Source of the DNA: Isoetes taiwanensis
Lineage: Eukaryota; Streptophyta; Lycopodiopsida; Isoetales; Isoetaceae
Assembly (NCBI GenBank): GCA_021234155.1
Contig: JAJEKV010000005.1
Coordinates: 15,784,826 to 15,848,825 of the forward strand
Reading direction: 5' to 3'
DNA length: 64,000 bases
How positions within the stretch are numbered: the first letter of the stretch is position 1; every line of letters starts with the position of its first letter. The position numbers and the translations under genes are program-made. The notes under the pieces are model-generated. The model worked only from the letters and a program-made list of their open reading frames with translations, was not told the origin of the DNA and made no database searches. This document shows positions 22,385-32,644 of this stretch, in pieces.

Positions 22385-22460
22385 AGACCAATCTTCGAAC
22401 TCTCAATGCAGTTCAAAGTACTCACCTCCTCCAAAGCGAAAGGTGAAGTACTCTTAGAAT

Positions 22461-22997
22461 TTGTTTATGATAATGCCAGAACTCTTTAAGAATTCCAATA
22501 AAAGAGTTAAAATCATGGATTGTGAACTAAATTCACATCATCCAAATTTGGACCTCAACTCATACTGTTGCTCCAAGCATCAACAAGTGCTTCAGCAACC
22601 GGTGTACATTTTACACCATCCAGGGGGAGAGACCAAGGAACCTTGTTCCTTGAATGGTCGCCGGATTAATGAGAGTCCTCTTGAGATTATTGAGATCACT
22701 TCAGATGATGACACTCCAATTCCCAACGGAATTAATGAGAGTGCTCCATCCCCAATTTCTATCATAGATATTTCCAGTGACTCATCCCTTCTGGCAATTG
22801 AGTCTTATGATGGTGATATATCTGACCTTGAAAGATCTTCATCTCCTTATGAGCATTTTACAGATTGTTCTAGCATAAGTACTCATAATTCTGAAAACGA
22901 AGAGTTCTCTATGGCAACTGATGACGAATACCATCAACTCTTAGAAGTAGCCACAACTGGAGCTCAAGAGTATTCGAAGTCATCACACTCCAGATAA
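22461..22997 (+). CDS. SUMO-motif protein of element C, N-terminally truncated
   Basis: This 178-codon ORF matches residues 48-224 of the element-B protein. The two SUMO-interaction-like motifs are IIEITSDDD (76-84) and IIDISSDSS (101-109), and LNSYCCSKHQ is at 32-41. Upstream, the same frame continues to encode the basic cluster PPPKRKVK, but a TAG (near 22455) replaces the CAG of B, and the B start Met is ACG here. The truncated product would lack the nuclear-localisation-like segment. In-frame length changes relative to A suggest past selection on the protein. Confidence 0.6.
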   Translation: MFMIMPELFKNSNKRVKIMDCELNSHHPNLDLNSYCCSKHQQVLQQPVYILHHPGGETKEPCSLNGRRINESPLEIIEITSDDDTPIPNGINESAPSPISIIDISSDSSLLAIESYDGDISDLERSSSPYEHFTDCSSISTHNSENEEFSMATDDEYHQLLEVATTGAQEYSKSSHSR

Positions 22998-23550
22998 GTT
23001 GTTCAATTCTGTAAACGTAATAAAGCCATCCATAATAATTTGGATGCATAAACCCACGCATTCGTGGTCATCTACATGATGCTAAAGCCACCTCTAAGTG
23101 GTACTCCATAGGGCACTAACTCTTCTAGGTCCTTGATGACAATGTTCACTCAAGACCTAAAAACTCTCAACCTAGATCTTGTTGGAAGTTCCCAAGATCA
23201 AAAGGGGGAGAAGTTAGGGAAAGCCATAAGCACATGGCACACCCATTTTATGTGTGAAGAGTAGTTGGAGTTATTCTGGAAGTTTGATCTTATAAACTTC
23301 CAAAGGCTTGGATAAGTTCAAGTATTGCAGCTTACAAAGTTAAGGGTAAGTCCACAACCCTAGTGGCGTCTAACTTGTAATTTGGGAATAAACCCACATT
23401 AGATGGCACCCATAGTAATGAATGAAGACCACGTTATGGTGGTAATGTTTATCATGAAACTGCAAGTAAAGAAAGGAGCAATGAAGACTCCAAGATGAAG
23501 CTACAAAATTCTCAAGAAGAAGATTATACGAAGGTTTGTTCATGAAGATT

Positions 23551-23559
23551 AAGGGGGAG
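23551..23559 (+). promoter_or_regulatory. Polypurine tract of element C
   Basis: AAGGGGGAG immediately precedes the 3' LTR, the expected position and composition for the plus-strand primer in LTR retroelements. Element B has the same tract on the other strand. Confidence 0.9.
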
Positions 23560-23771
23560 TATTAACAGAAATGAATAAGGATTAATCTCCCTGAACAAAC
23601 ACAATCAGTTTGTGCTTGTACACATCATCAATCCATGCCAAAGGACATGATGATGTGGAAGTGTCCATTCATGAAGAGATGCAACTCATGCCTCTTCACT
23701 GACTGTGTAAAGCCATAATCCAGGCTCTTTGGATTAATCTTGAATACATGCAATTTTCCTGATTATTAACA
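23560..23771 (+). repeat. 3' LTR of element C
   Basis: This 212-bp LTR follows the polypurine tract and is followed by the ATTGG target duplicate. Confidence 0.93.
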
Positions 23772-23776
23772 ATTGG

Positions 23777-23950
23777 GCTGCTATAGAGGGATCTTCACAG
23801 GTCATATACACCCTAATATCTACAGCAAATGCTGATCATGATGTGTGGGCAACTAATTTCAATGATAAGCTGCCCATAGATTTAGCTTATGAATTCAAAC
23901 ATGCCCCTGCTGTCAAAGCAATTTGGGAGGCTATGAGAAGCTCTCTATAA
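23777..23950 (+). pseudogene. Ankyrin-repeat gene, part right of insertion C
   Basis: Directly after the duplicated target site the frame continues AAIEGSSQVIYTLISTANA, which completes the ankyrin repeat begun at 21113. A second repeat-like segment (DKLPIDLAYEFKHAPAVKAIW) follows, and the frame stops at a TAA (23948-23950). Excising one target copy plus element C leaves the reading frame unbroken across the site. The gene is disrupted as it stands. Confidence 0.65.
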
Positions 23951-25640
23951 TTGAGCGCATGGCACGTAGCAGAGGGTTTGCATCAGATGGAAAAGGTGAC
24001 AAAAGCCCAGTGATTATCTTTGAAATGGGGATTTCAGGAGTTTTGTGAATTGAAAGAAATTGTTACGATATGTAGACTCAATAGCTTGGCTAGATTACCA
24101 AAGCCTTCCGGTATGGGCTTTGTGCAATTGAATGGATGACTCTCCCATCGTGTTCCTCATGAGGTGCAGGCCATGGTTGCATCCATGGATGTAATTCTAT
24201 CATCCGCCATTCTGTTTGCCGCAACTTTTCTATCTAAAAACTCTATTAGATGCCGGTTCATTTGTGGAGAACTCTAACTCAGAAAAATCAATTTCCCTGA
24301 AGATTTACACTGGCCCAATGTTGAGCTCCCCATGTTTTGGGCGATTAGACAGAAGAAATTTTCGGTTCAGGGCTTTAAAAAATTGAGCACTGAAGCCTAA
24401 TTTGTTTAAAGGACACCTTTTGCTGGATATTGATACGAAGTATAGCACGGGGGAGTGGTCCACAATGACAAGGTTATATGGCATGGCAAAATATGGCAAA
24501 GTTGTTGCTAATGGGCAAGGAATATTATTAAGAGACATGGGCATAGTTTGAACTATTGAACAATAAAAGGTGATCACATTTAAGATGAGGTCGAGGTTTC
24601 TAAAGATAAGGGCTTTTTCCTGGTAAAAGGGCATTGACATCTTTTGAAAAAGAGTGGACGATGTGCAACCGAAGGGAGATATTATCATAAAAAGGCAAAG
24701 GACGTTATATATGGCATCGATTTGTTAGTGGAGAACAGGGGAGCGGCTATTACAGAATAGGGAGGAGGGCGACCTGGATAGGACTTCCTGGCCGTGTACA
24801 GTAACTTGTAGACCATGAACAGGGATTTGTGGGCGAACTCCTGTATCTGGAAGTCTGGGTTATTCAGAGTGCCGACACATGGAGCAGCACTTTTGGACCA
24901 ATGAATAGTAACTCTTGGCCTATAAACAGGAGTTTTAGACGGTAGAAGGATCGTGGCTGAAAATCCAGAATCAGGAACACACAGATGAGCATCGGATTGA
25001 GCATAGAGGCAGGCCCAAAGCCTTTAGAAGATCACCAGAGTTGATTACAGCAAAGCCGAGTTATTGCAGGACCTGGTCGATCTCTGCTCAGAATTGCTGA
25101 ATCAAGATTTGGAGCCGAGTCCTTCAAACCAGCTTAACTTCAGAGATCACAACCATTCTGCAGCGGAGATTAGAGATTGAGTTACCGATTATTCAGATGA
25201 GGATTTATGATACAGCAGTGGATCTTCTTATCCGGTTTGCTGAATGCCAGTTGTGCTCATGGTCTTCGCGGAGATACCAGAGATTTGCTAAGCCAGTTGC
25301 CATGTTATTGCTGAAACCTTGTGGACCCGGTTGGGTGGTTAACGTGCTTACCAATGTATTTGTCTGGAATGTATGGTAATTGAATCATGTTCTACAGTTA
25401 AGATGCACTTAAGATGCTGTTGATCAGTTGAATAATTTCCCTATAAACAATGAATCGTATCAGATATCTCAAACGCAGAAGCAAAATAAGCTGTCAAGAT
25501 CAGAACTTACCGGGGTTTTTTTTAAGGGTTCCCGCGTTTGTGTTGCAAGCCGGTACATGAATTTTGCGAGTACCACACCATACAAAGCTGTTTGATAATT
25601 TCGTTCGCATAAACGAATTCATGAGTAAGGTGGCCTACCT
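23951..25640. other. Unassigned sequence
   Basis: No gene family was recognised. Plus-strand segments such as 24100-24240 (GFVQLNG, then one stop, then PHEVQAMVASMDVILSS) have a weakly protein-like look and may be exons of the disrupted ankyrin gene or of a dead element. A 127-codon minus-strand frame (24305-24688) has no motif. Confidence 0.3.
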
Positions 25641-25671
25641 ATGCTGATGCCGCTTACGTGAGCAGGTGGGT

Positions 25672-25800
25672 AGACAGGTAGATGAAGCAAGCCAGAAAGA
25701 CGGCAAATTTGAGATGCGGCAAGCGCAGAATGCCTTCTGGGTGGGAGATGGGAGAACGTAGATAAAGCTAATTCTAATTCTAATTCTAATAATCATATAT
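25672..25800 (+). repeat. Direct repeat of about 120 bases, left copy
   Basis: The block from agacaggtagatgaagcaag through gggagaacgtagataaagct recurs at 26304-26427 with few changes, ending in (attcta)n. The left copy marks the boundary where the tRNA-headed tandem array begins. Confidence 0.8.
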
Positions 25801-26032
25801 ATATGCAAGAAAATTAATACGTCCTATACCGCATTGTTCCAGTTTTAGCATGTCCTTATATTCCCTTTAATTCTCCTGGATTCCCTTACATTCTAGAAAT
25901 TTCTAGAACATTTTAGAACTTTCTGGAACATTTTGAAACTTTCAAAACATCCTAGAATATTATAGTCTATTTTATCTTAATTAAAACATTACCCTTAAGT
26001 AATTTGAAACATAAATTATTTATAGAATTAAT

Positions 26033-26100
26033 GCTTGGTCTAGTGGTTAGAGTGGGGGGTTTGGGGGGTTGAGGAGCAGGGTTCAAATCCCCCCAATAAC
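26033..26100 (+). repeat. tRNA-derived (SINE-like) head 1
   Basis: GCTTGGTCTAGTGGTTAGAG matches a tRNA D-arm/A-box, and GGTTCAAATCC about 40 bases later matches the B-box consensus GGTTCRANTCC. These are internal RNA polymerase III promoter elements. The acceptor ends do not pair convincingly, so it is tRNA-derived and not a functional tRNA gene. Confidence 0.7.
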
Positions 26101-26303
26101 ATAAAAATTTTTAAAAGCCTTTCCTTAAGGAACGAGCATTCAATATGAGCCTTAGGATCTTAGACTTGATCAACGATCAAGATCTCACCATATAAAACCA
26201 ATATGAGCCGTAGGATCTATTACATATAATTCCCAAAGCCACGTGGACCGTAGGATGTGTCCCCAAGCCACGTGAGCCGTCGGATCTCGGACCGACGGTC
26301 AGG

Positions 26304-26427
26304 TAGACAGGTAGATGAAGCAAGCCAGAAAGGCGGCAAATTTGAGATGCGGCAAGCGCAGAATGCCTTCTGGGTGGGAGATGGGAGAACGTAGATAAAG
26401 CTAATTCTAATTCTAATAATCATATAT
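26304..26427 (+). repeat. Direct repeat of about 120 bases, right copy
   Basis: Near-identical to 25672-25800. The two copies are separated by a stretch containing the first tRNA-like head, suggesting the array grew by duplication including this flank. Confidence 0.8.
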
Positions 26428-27408
26428 ACAAGAAAATTAGCACGTCCTACGGTGCATGTTCCTACGGAGCAAGTTCCAATTTTAGCATAATGCGTCCTAC
26501 GGCACATTGTTTCAGTTTTAGCATGTTCTTACGGTGCAAGGCCCTGTCGTGCTTTAAGTAACCAACGATTCTACAGAGATTCTCTTGTGATTCCTCTATA
26601 TTCTTCAACATTCTATGTACTATATTTAGCATTCATGAAGAATCCTCTAGATTCTCATGATTGAGGTGCTTACCCATGAGCATTTAGAACCTTCCAAAAT
26701 AATCTATTTTGGATCTGTGCAACATTTCTAAAACACTTTCTATTTTTAGACTGAGGCGCTTACCCTGAGCATCTAAAACATTTTTTTTTCAAGATTTATA
26801 TTGTACACCTTTATTATGAAACATTTTAGAACATTCTATTGTGGCTCTTTGCAAAATCTTAAAAAAACTCTAAGATTTCATCAAGATTTTCTTAGATTCC
26901 CTTAGATATTATGAAGATTCCTTTAGATTCAACTAGATTTTAAGAGATTCCCTTAGACTTGTAAATATCTTCCTAGATTCTCTTACAATTTATGACATTT
27001 CCTTAGATTCCCTTTAATTCTCCTGGATTCCCTTACATTCTAGAAATTTCTAGAACATACTAGAACTTTCTGGAACATTCTGAAACTTTCAAAACATCCT
27101 AGAACTTTCTGAAGTATTTCCCTATTCCCTTACATTCCCGAAGATTCCCCTACATTCTAGAACTTATTAGAATAATTTGGGACTTTCTGGAAGGATTCTC
27201 TTAGATTCCCCTTAGCTTCTCTTATATTCCAAAACATTCTAGAATATTCTGGAACTTTCTAGAACATTCTAGAAGATTTTAGAACTTTCTGGAGCCTCCA
27301 GAACATTCTAGAACTTTCTTGAACTATCTAGAATGTTATATTCTATTTTATCTTAATTAGAATATTACCCTTAAGTATATTTAAAACATAAATCTTCATA
27401 GAATTAAT

Positions 27409-27475
27409 GCTTGGTCTAGTGGTTAGAATGGGGGGCTAGGGTGTTAATGACCAGGGTTTAAATCCCCCCAATAAC
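27409..27475 (+). repeat. tRNA-derived (SINE-like) head 2
   Basis: Same A-box-like TGGTCTAGTGG as head 1; B-box here is GGTTTAAATCC, with one change from consensus. Confidence 0.65.
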
Positions 27476-28761
27476 ATAAAACATTTTAAAAGCCTTTCCT
27501 TAAGGGACGAGCATTCAACATGAGCCTTAGGATCTTAGACTCGATCAACGATTAAGATCTCATCATATAAAAGCAATATGAGCCGTAGGATCTATTACAT
27601 ATAATTCCCAAAGCCATGTGGACCGTAGGATATGTGCCAAGCCACCTGAGCCGTAGGATCTCAGATCGACGATCAGGATCAAGATCAACCTGGACCGTTA
27701 GATCGATTACATATAAATCCCAAAGCCATGTGCACCGTAGGATGTGTTCCAAGCCACTTGAGCCGTAGGATCTCGGACCAACGATCAGGATCAAATCAAC
27801 CTGGACCGTAGGATCGCTTACATATGATCGTATACAAACTCCCAAGCCATATGAGCCGTAGGATACGTCCCAAAGCCACGTGAGCCGTAGGATCTCGGAT
27901 CAACGGTCGGATTCAAGAGGACAAACATAAAAACATATATATGTTATGTTATGATATATCTATACAAGAAATTTAATGCGTCCTACGGTGCATGTTCCAT
28001 TCTCTAAGATTCTACCAAGGTTCTTTTAGAGGGTTCGTGAGCATTTCTCTAAATTTTATAAGATTCTTTCTATATTCCATTAGATTTCTAAAAGATTCTT
28101 TCTAGATTCCATTAGATTTCTCTAGATTCTCCAAGATTTTATGAAGATCCCCTTAGATTCTCTTAGATTCATTTAGATTTTATGAGATTGCCCCAGGTTC
28201 CCTTACATTACATGAGATTCAAAGAGATTCTATAAAGATTCCCTTAGATACTCTAAGATTTCATCAACATTTTCTTAGATTCCCTTAGATTTTATGAAGA
28301 TTCCTTTAGATCCTCCAAATTTTAAGAGATTCCCTTAGGCTTGTAACTATTTTCCTAGATTCTCTTATATTTTATAAGATTTTCTTACATTTTATTAGAT
28401 TCTTCTGGATTCCTTTACATTCTAGAACTTTTTAGAACATTCTAAGACTTTCTGGAACATTCTAAGACTTTAAATATATTCTAGAACTTTCTGGAAGTAT
28501 TTCCCTAGATTTCTTTACATTCTCGTAGATTCCCCTACATTCTAGAACATTGCAAAACTTATTAGAACAATTTGGAACTTTCTGGAAGAATTTTCTTAGA
28601 TCCCCCCTGGATTCTCTTATGTTCTAGAAGTTTCTAGAAGATTCTAGAACTTTCTAGAGCCTTCCAGAACATTCTAGAACCTTCTTGAACTAGCTAGAAT
28701 GTTATAGGCTATTTTATTTTAATGGTAACATTACCCTTAAGTACATTTGAAACATAAAATT

Positions 28762-29318
28762 TGTTTGGGGTCTGGGTTCGGGAACTCCTGGAAGACAGCC
28801 CTCTGTGAGGACCCGTGGATCTAACAGGAGAATCCGGGAGACTATGTCACGCGGGATTTGCAAGAAGAGAACAAGAAAAAGAAAACAGAACAAAGAGAAC
28901 AATGAGAGGAAAATGATAAGCTTCCTTGATATCAATGATGAACATACATGAGCTCTCGCAATCGAGAGAAGACTGAAAAGAGACAAGACTCAAAACTCAT
29001 CTAGCCCTCATCTGCTAGCTCTACTCATATATATAGTACAATGGCCTTTGGCCCAATATAGACACTCTGACTGATCTCGGTGCCGACTCCTTGAAGGAGG
29101 CCTGATTTGCAGGAATGCTAGCGGTGCCTCTTGAGGTGCCTGGGATCACGCTGACGCAGGCGGTGATGGCCCGTCACTTGTCTGAGCGCCTCCTTTTCCG
29201 CGGCTTGGTCTTCTATGGGGCCTTGGATGACTGACCCGTAGTTGACTGTGGGTCCTTGTTCTTGACCTGGTCCGTCGTATGCATGAATAGTCCTGTACCA
29301 GGAGGCACAGGACTAACA
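28762..29318 (-). repeat. 3' LTR of element E
   Basis: On the plus strand it starts TGTTTGGGGTCTGG and ends GGACTAACA, about 557 bp. It matches 52258-52810 with several percent substitutions and small indels, so E is older than B or C. Confidence 0.88.
29026..29036 (-). promoter_or_regulatory. TATA-like box in E 3' LTR
   Basis: Minus strand reads CTATATATATG, conserved at the same place in the other LTR (52516-52526). Position inside the LTR fits a core promoter; the start site is not determinable. Confidence 0.5.
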
Positions 29319-29330
29319 CTCCCCCCCACC
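29319..29330 (-). promoter_or_regulatory. Polypurine tract of element E
   Basis: The minus strand reads GGTGGGGGGGAG directly upstream of the 3' LTR, the expected plus-strand primer. Confidence 0.85.
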
Positions 29331-29844
29331 AAACGACACTCAGAGTGAAGAAAAGGAGGAAGTGTTTCTGAGGGCGGGAAGCCATCTGTCTGAAAGTGAT
29401 CCTCACGGGAGTGAGGACGGGCACCATTATGGTACTTGCCAATGAGATCCTAGCGTGTTTGAAGAGCAGGAGGAGTGTTGAGGCCAAAGAGCGTGATCTC
29501 GCATCAATGAGAAAACGAGATCGCACCATGCTCTTCAAGGGCAATGGGCGCCCTCAAGAAACAAACTGACATTCCATGAGTAGGCAGGTCTGGAGGCCGA
29601 AGGCACTGACGCTGGCATTCGGATTGCAGTGAAAAATGGGACGCTGCCGATTTAAGGAGCTGAGCAAGATGCATTTGAGAGCAGCACAAAAACCTGCTTG
29701 AAGATGGACTGAAGGATCTGGTGAGGTGGCGGCATTCTGCAAGAAGGTGTCAAGACCATGAAGCGCATCAGCAGGGCATTGCCAACCACGCTCATTAGCA
29801 ATATAGATCCAATTCATGGTGTTATCAAGAGTGGCACCCTCCTC

Positions 29845-30495
29845 TTAAGTGGAGCGGCGAACAAAACGGGGATCCCACCGGAGATCCGTCGAGATCTGAG
29901 GTGGAGTCCATCCAGCATGGCCATCCATGACCTTGGTCCAAAAGGGGAGACGCCAATCAGGGGTCAGGAACCTGGGGCGTGGAGAAACACCTAGGGAAGC
30001 ATAGGGAGAGGGAACCATGCCCGTGGGCGTGGGTTGCTGAGCCTGCTCCCGGAATGCACTGACAAGGGCCGGATCAAGGGCTTTGCACCAACGATCCCAG
30101 ACAGAGGCAGAGAGTTGAGAGTTGACAGGAGGGCTATCCCAGCCCGTGGGGACTGTCTTGCTATCCAGAAGAACACTTAATTGATTATAACCTGCTAGGT
30201 GTTGGATATATACTTGTGCATAGGGAAGATCCCTGATGTCCCGTGATACTTCCTTATTTGTTGCAAAGACTTCCGCTTGCCGTAGAGGCAAATGATGAGC
30301 AAGCTCGTGCATGTACTCTTGATGAAGAGCGCAGTGTCCGAGCATGATCAGCGAGATAGGGGTTGTTATCCGTAGCAACCATTGAAGGGTGGGGGTCACC
30401 CCGAAAGTTCTGGCCGCGGCCCATCCCGAAATCTCTCCCCGTATCACCCAGATAGAAATCATGAAAATGTAAGCCATGGGCTGAACAACTCTCAA
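29845..30495 (-). CDS. Extra ORF of element E, distal part, unknown function
   Basis: This 216-codon ORF lies between integrase and the 3' LTR of E, in sense with the element. I see no known catalytic motif. It is rich in Trp and Pro in its C-terminal half (GWDSPPVNSQL, WDRWCKALDPALV). Frames upstream (30254-30674) carry other protein-like pieces, so this is probably the C-terminal part of a larger accessory protein broken by frameshifts. Plant Athila/Tat elements are known to carry additional ORFs at this place, some described as envelope-like; I see no fusion peptide and do not claim that role. Confidence 0.5.
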   Translation of the reverse strand: MRVVQPMAYIFMISIWVIRGEISGWAAARTFGVTPTLQWLLRITTPISLIMLGHCALHQEYMHELAHHLPLRQAEVFATNKEVSRDIRDLPYAQVYIQHLAGYNQLSVLLDSKTVPTGWDSPPVNSQLSASVWDRWCKALDPALVSAFREQAQQPTPTGMVPSPYASLGVSPRPRFLTPDWRLPFWTKVMDGHAGWTPPQISTDLRWDPRFVRRST

Positions 30496-30936
30496 GGTGA
30501 TGAAGTCCCGGATCGTCGCAGTTGAATGAGATCAAAGACCAAAAGGGCACAAAGATAAACCTTTGTCTTCAATTGAGAGTTCCGCCGGATCCAAGAAAAC
30601 CGCAGCGCAGTGAACATCCACGTGACCATCAGCCCATGCCACTTCAGAAGAAAGAGGTGGCGGCGGGCAACCACATAATCCGGATAGCGTGAAGGAACCG
30701 GGAAATCAACAGCAAAAGGTTGCTAACGATGGCAATATAGCCGCCAAGTTTGGTCCGAGCCTCATCGCCAGATCGAATAGCGTCTTTATGAATCGTTGTT
30801 CAAGGTCACGGATCCGTGGTCCTTTTCTAAAAGGCGTGGACTGGTCACGGACCCGCTTCGAAAGTGTTGACCGTGAGGTGGATTGCCCAGAGCATTGAGC
30901 CGGGCATGGCAATCTCAGCCATCAAGAATTTTCGCT

Positions 30937-31716
30937 TCAAACCTCCGTAAGCTGATCTTGGAGAGATGTGAGCTGAGAGGTTAAAGAGGCAATTTGAGCG
31001 TCACGCTCAGTAAGGTTTTGAACTTGAGTGCTGTAATTGTCACAAAGCTCTGAGTACAAGGCGTCGAGCTTAGCAATATCTTTCTCCTTGTTACCCAGGA
31101 GGGTATCTTTGGACTTGTTTTGCTCCAATAAGTCCTGAATTTCGGATTGGAGCTGAGCCTGCTGATCTGCAAGTAGGCTGGTCTGATCCTGTGCACTTTT
31201 GAGATCTATACGGGCCTGTAAGAGAGCTCCGTGCTTTTCTTGAAGTTGGACCTCCAAAGTTTGAACTTGTGCAAAGGCAGCTTTGAAGGTCACTTGAACC
31301 GCGATCCGAGGCCTCCAGGGGCTTTGAACCCCATTCATAAGAGCTTCTTGGGATTCTTGTAACTTGATAACAAAGAGCTTGAGCATCCCGGCCGATATCG
31401 ATACAACAAATTTAATTTTAGGGTGCTGGGGTGGTGGAGCCTGCTGCTGCCTAGTTTGCGATGTTTGTGAGACATGGTGAAACTGAATTTTGGATTTTGT
31501 AGCGAGGAGGAGACAAGTGACATGAGTGCAATGTTGACATGACCAAAGAAGAAGGGCGTGAAGTGCCGACTTGGTGAGTCCGAGGAAGGGACCGAGTGGA
31601 ATCATGAGAATGAGGAGGTGGGGAGGAAAGTAATGATGGATGATGGCTTGAAGGTGGCCTCCCCACTTAAAACTTCGTGAGATAGAAGTGGCGGAGAAGA
31701 CTCGGTAGAACATCAA
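30937..31716 (-). CDS. Extra ORF of element E, coiled-coil protein
   Basis: This is a 259-codon ORF in sense with E. The first 80 residues contain a hydrophobic stretch (about 28-75). A linker rich in Gln and Pro follows, and from about residue 165 to the end there is a long Gln/Leu/Glu/Lys-rich heptad-like segment (VQTLEVQLQEKHGALLQ, AQLQSEIQDLLEQNKSKD) that should form a coiled coil. The role is unknown. A structural or oligomerising function is plausible from the coiled coil alone. It lies downstream of 31845-32426 and is probably part of the same accessory product. Confidence 0.55.
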   Translation of the reverse strand: MMFYRVFSATSISRSFKWGGHLQAIIHHYFPPHLLILMIPLGPFLGLTKSALHALLLWSCQHCTHVTCLLLATKSKIQFHHVSQTSQTRQQQAPPPQHPKIKFVVSISAGMLKLFVIKLQESQEALMNGVQSPWRPRIAVQVTFKAAFAQVQTLEVQLQEKHGALLQARIDLKSAQDQTSLLADQQAQLQSEIQDLLEQNKSKDTLLGNKEKDIAKLDALYSELCDNYSTQVQNLTERDAQIASLTSQLTSLQDQLTEV

Positions 31717-31844
31717 TTGGGGCCAATCAATATGGTGGTTGGAGTGCGAAAGCGATGAGCACTATATTATAGAAAGGCTTATTGATATGGGTGTTCTTGA
31801 TAGAATACCCAAGGAACTTGCGCCACAGAAACTTAACAAAAGTT

Positions 31845-32426
31845 TCATGGGGCTTGTCGACATTTGTCGCGATGCACATTGGCTTGATAAGAAGGTGCAC
31901 CAAACTCGACATCTAGATCCCGTATGGCGCACCAAGATAAACAAGGGGTTTGCAAAGGAATATGGAATACCTCTGAAATCAGGTGTTGAGTCGGCGAAAT
32001 GGTGGTGCCATCGACCACAGTGGTGTATCCATGTGGGCTGTTGACGATGTGAGCGATGAACTGCTTCAACTGGTCAGGATTTGGAGCCGGAAGTTCCATT
32101 TGAGAGAATTCATAAAGCTTCTGGCGTTCGGCGACTTCACGATTCGGGCCAACAAGGGCTTCACGGAAAGTGGGCGTCAAGAAAGATACAGACTCGAAAA
32201 GAGCCGGTTCCCTGGGAGCAGTAGCTTGAAGTGTAGAAAATTTTGGTGCAGCCATGGCAAAGAGCTGTGGAAAAGCACGGTGATGCAAAGGCGGAGGATG
32301 AAGGCAAAGAACGGAGGACGAAGGCGCAGAGAGACGAAAGGGTTTAGGGCGCGCAAATGGAGGCGAAGGGGTATGATGAGGGTGAAACAGCAACCGTGGA
32401 TGGTGCCAGATGTCGAAAGATGCCAA
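31845..32426 (-). CDS. Extra ORF of element E, proximal part
   Basis: This is a 193-codon frame; the likely true start is an internal Met at 32255 (MAAPKFSTLQ), because the preceding stretch is Pro/His/Ser-rich and looks untranslated. The following 136 residues look like a globular N-terminal domain (FREALVGPNREVAERQKLYEF, SEVFHIPLQTPCL). The short HLISEVFHIP segment recalls the N-terminal domains of plant retroelement extra ORFs, but I cannot assign a family. It is the first ORF after the point where N inserted. Confidence 0.45.
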   Translation of the reverse strand: MASFDIWHHPRLLFHPHHTPSPPFARPKPFRLSAPSSSVLCLHPPPLHHRAFPQLFAMAAPKFSTLQATAPREPALFESVSFLTPTFREALVGPNREVAERQKLYEFSQMELPAPNPDQLKQFIAHIVNSPHGYTTVVDGTTISPTQHLISEVFHIPLQTPCLSWCAIRDLDVEFGAPSYQANVHRDKCRQAP

Positions 32427-32644
32427 GGAGGCGATGGAGAGGCAAGAATTTGGCTAAGTCCCCCAAACAACAAAGGGAGAAGTAATGACCGGTGGAGATG
32501 AGACGTGAGAGAATGATCAGATGTGACAGGTGGCCAAAGGACACACATTAATGTTTGACGGGTATGAAAAGAAGGAATGGCATTTAATGCTGGCAACTCG
32601 GAGTGGTATAGCTTTAAAATGAAGGTGTCAGATGGTACCATGGC

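Larger units (their letters stand above)
21128..23771 (+). mobile_element. Retroelement C: complete non-autonomous LTR retrotransposon in an ankyrin gene
   Basis: This complete 2644-bp plus-strand element has 212-bp LTRs at 21128-21339 and 23560-23771, a primer site at 21340-21351, and a polypurine tract at 23551-23559. Perfect ATTGG target-site duplications flank it (21123-21127 and 23772-23776). The LTRs differ at four sites, all transitions. The 2.2-kb interior matches B throughout but has no polymerase genes. Unlike B, it has a stop in the SUMO-motif ORF and a 42-base tandem duplication (22061-22145). LTRs of B (232 bp) and C (212 bp) end differently, so they are separate lineages of one family. 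Confidence 0.93.
25800..28761 (+). repeat. Tandem array of tRNA-headed 1.375-kb repeat units, left part
   Basis: Units share a fixed order: a tRNA-like head, a block starting gagcattcaa, clustered copies of gagccgtaggatct / gaccgtaggatc, an atatatatgttatg block, gcgtcctac, then a long stretch of degenerate ttctagaac / gattcccttaga motifs ending at acattacccttaag before the next head. Heads at 26033 and 27409 are 1376 bases apart. After removing element E, the next head (52831) falls 1373 bases after the second, which fixes the period at about 1.375 kb. Confidence 0.8.

Noticed and set aside
24305-24688. Minus-strand 127-codon ORF
   Set aside because: No motif or neighbour supports it; length is within what chance gives in such AT-rich DNA.
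26033-26100. Functional tRNA gene
   Set aside because: A- and B-boxes are present but the acceptor ends do not pair and the same head recurs inside each array unit.
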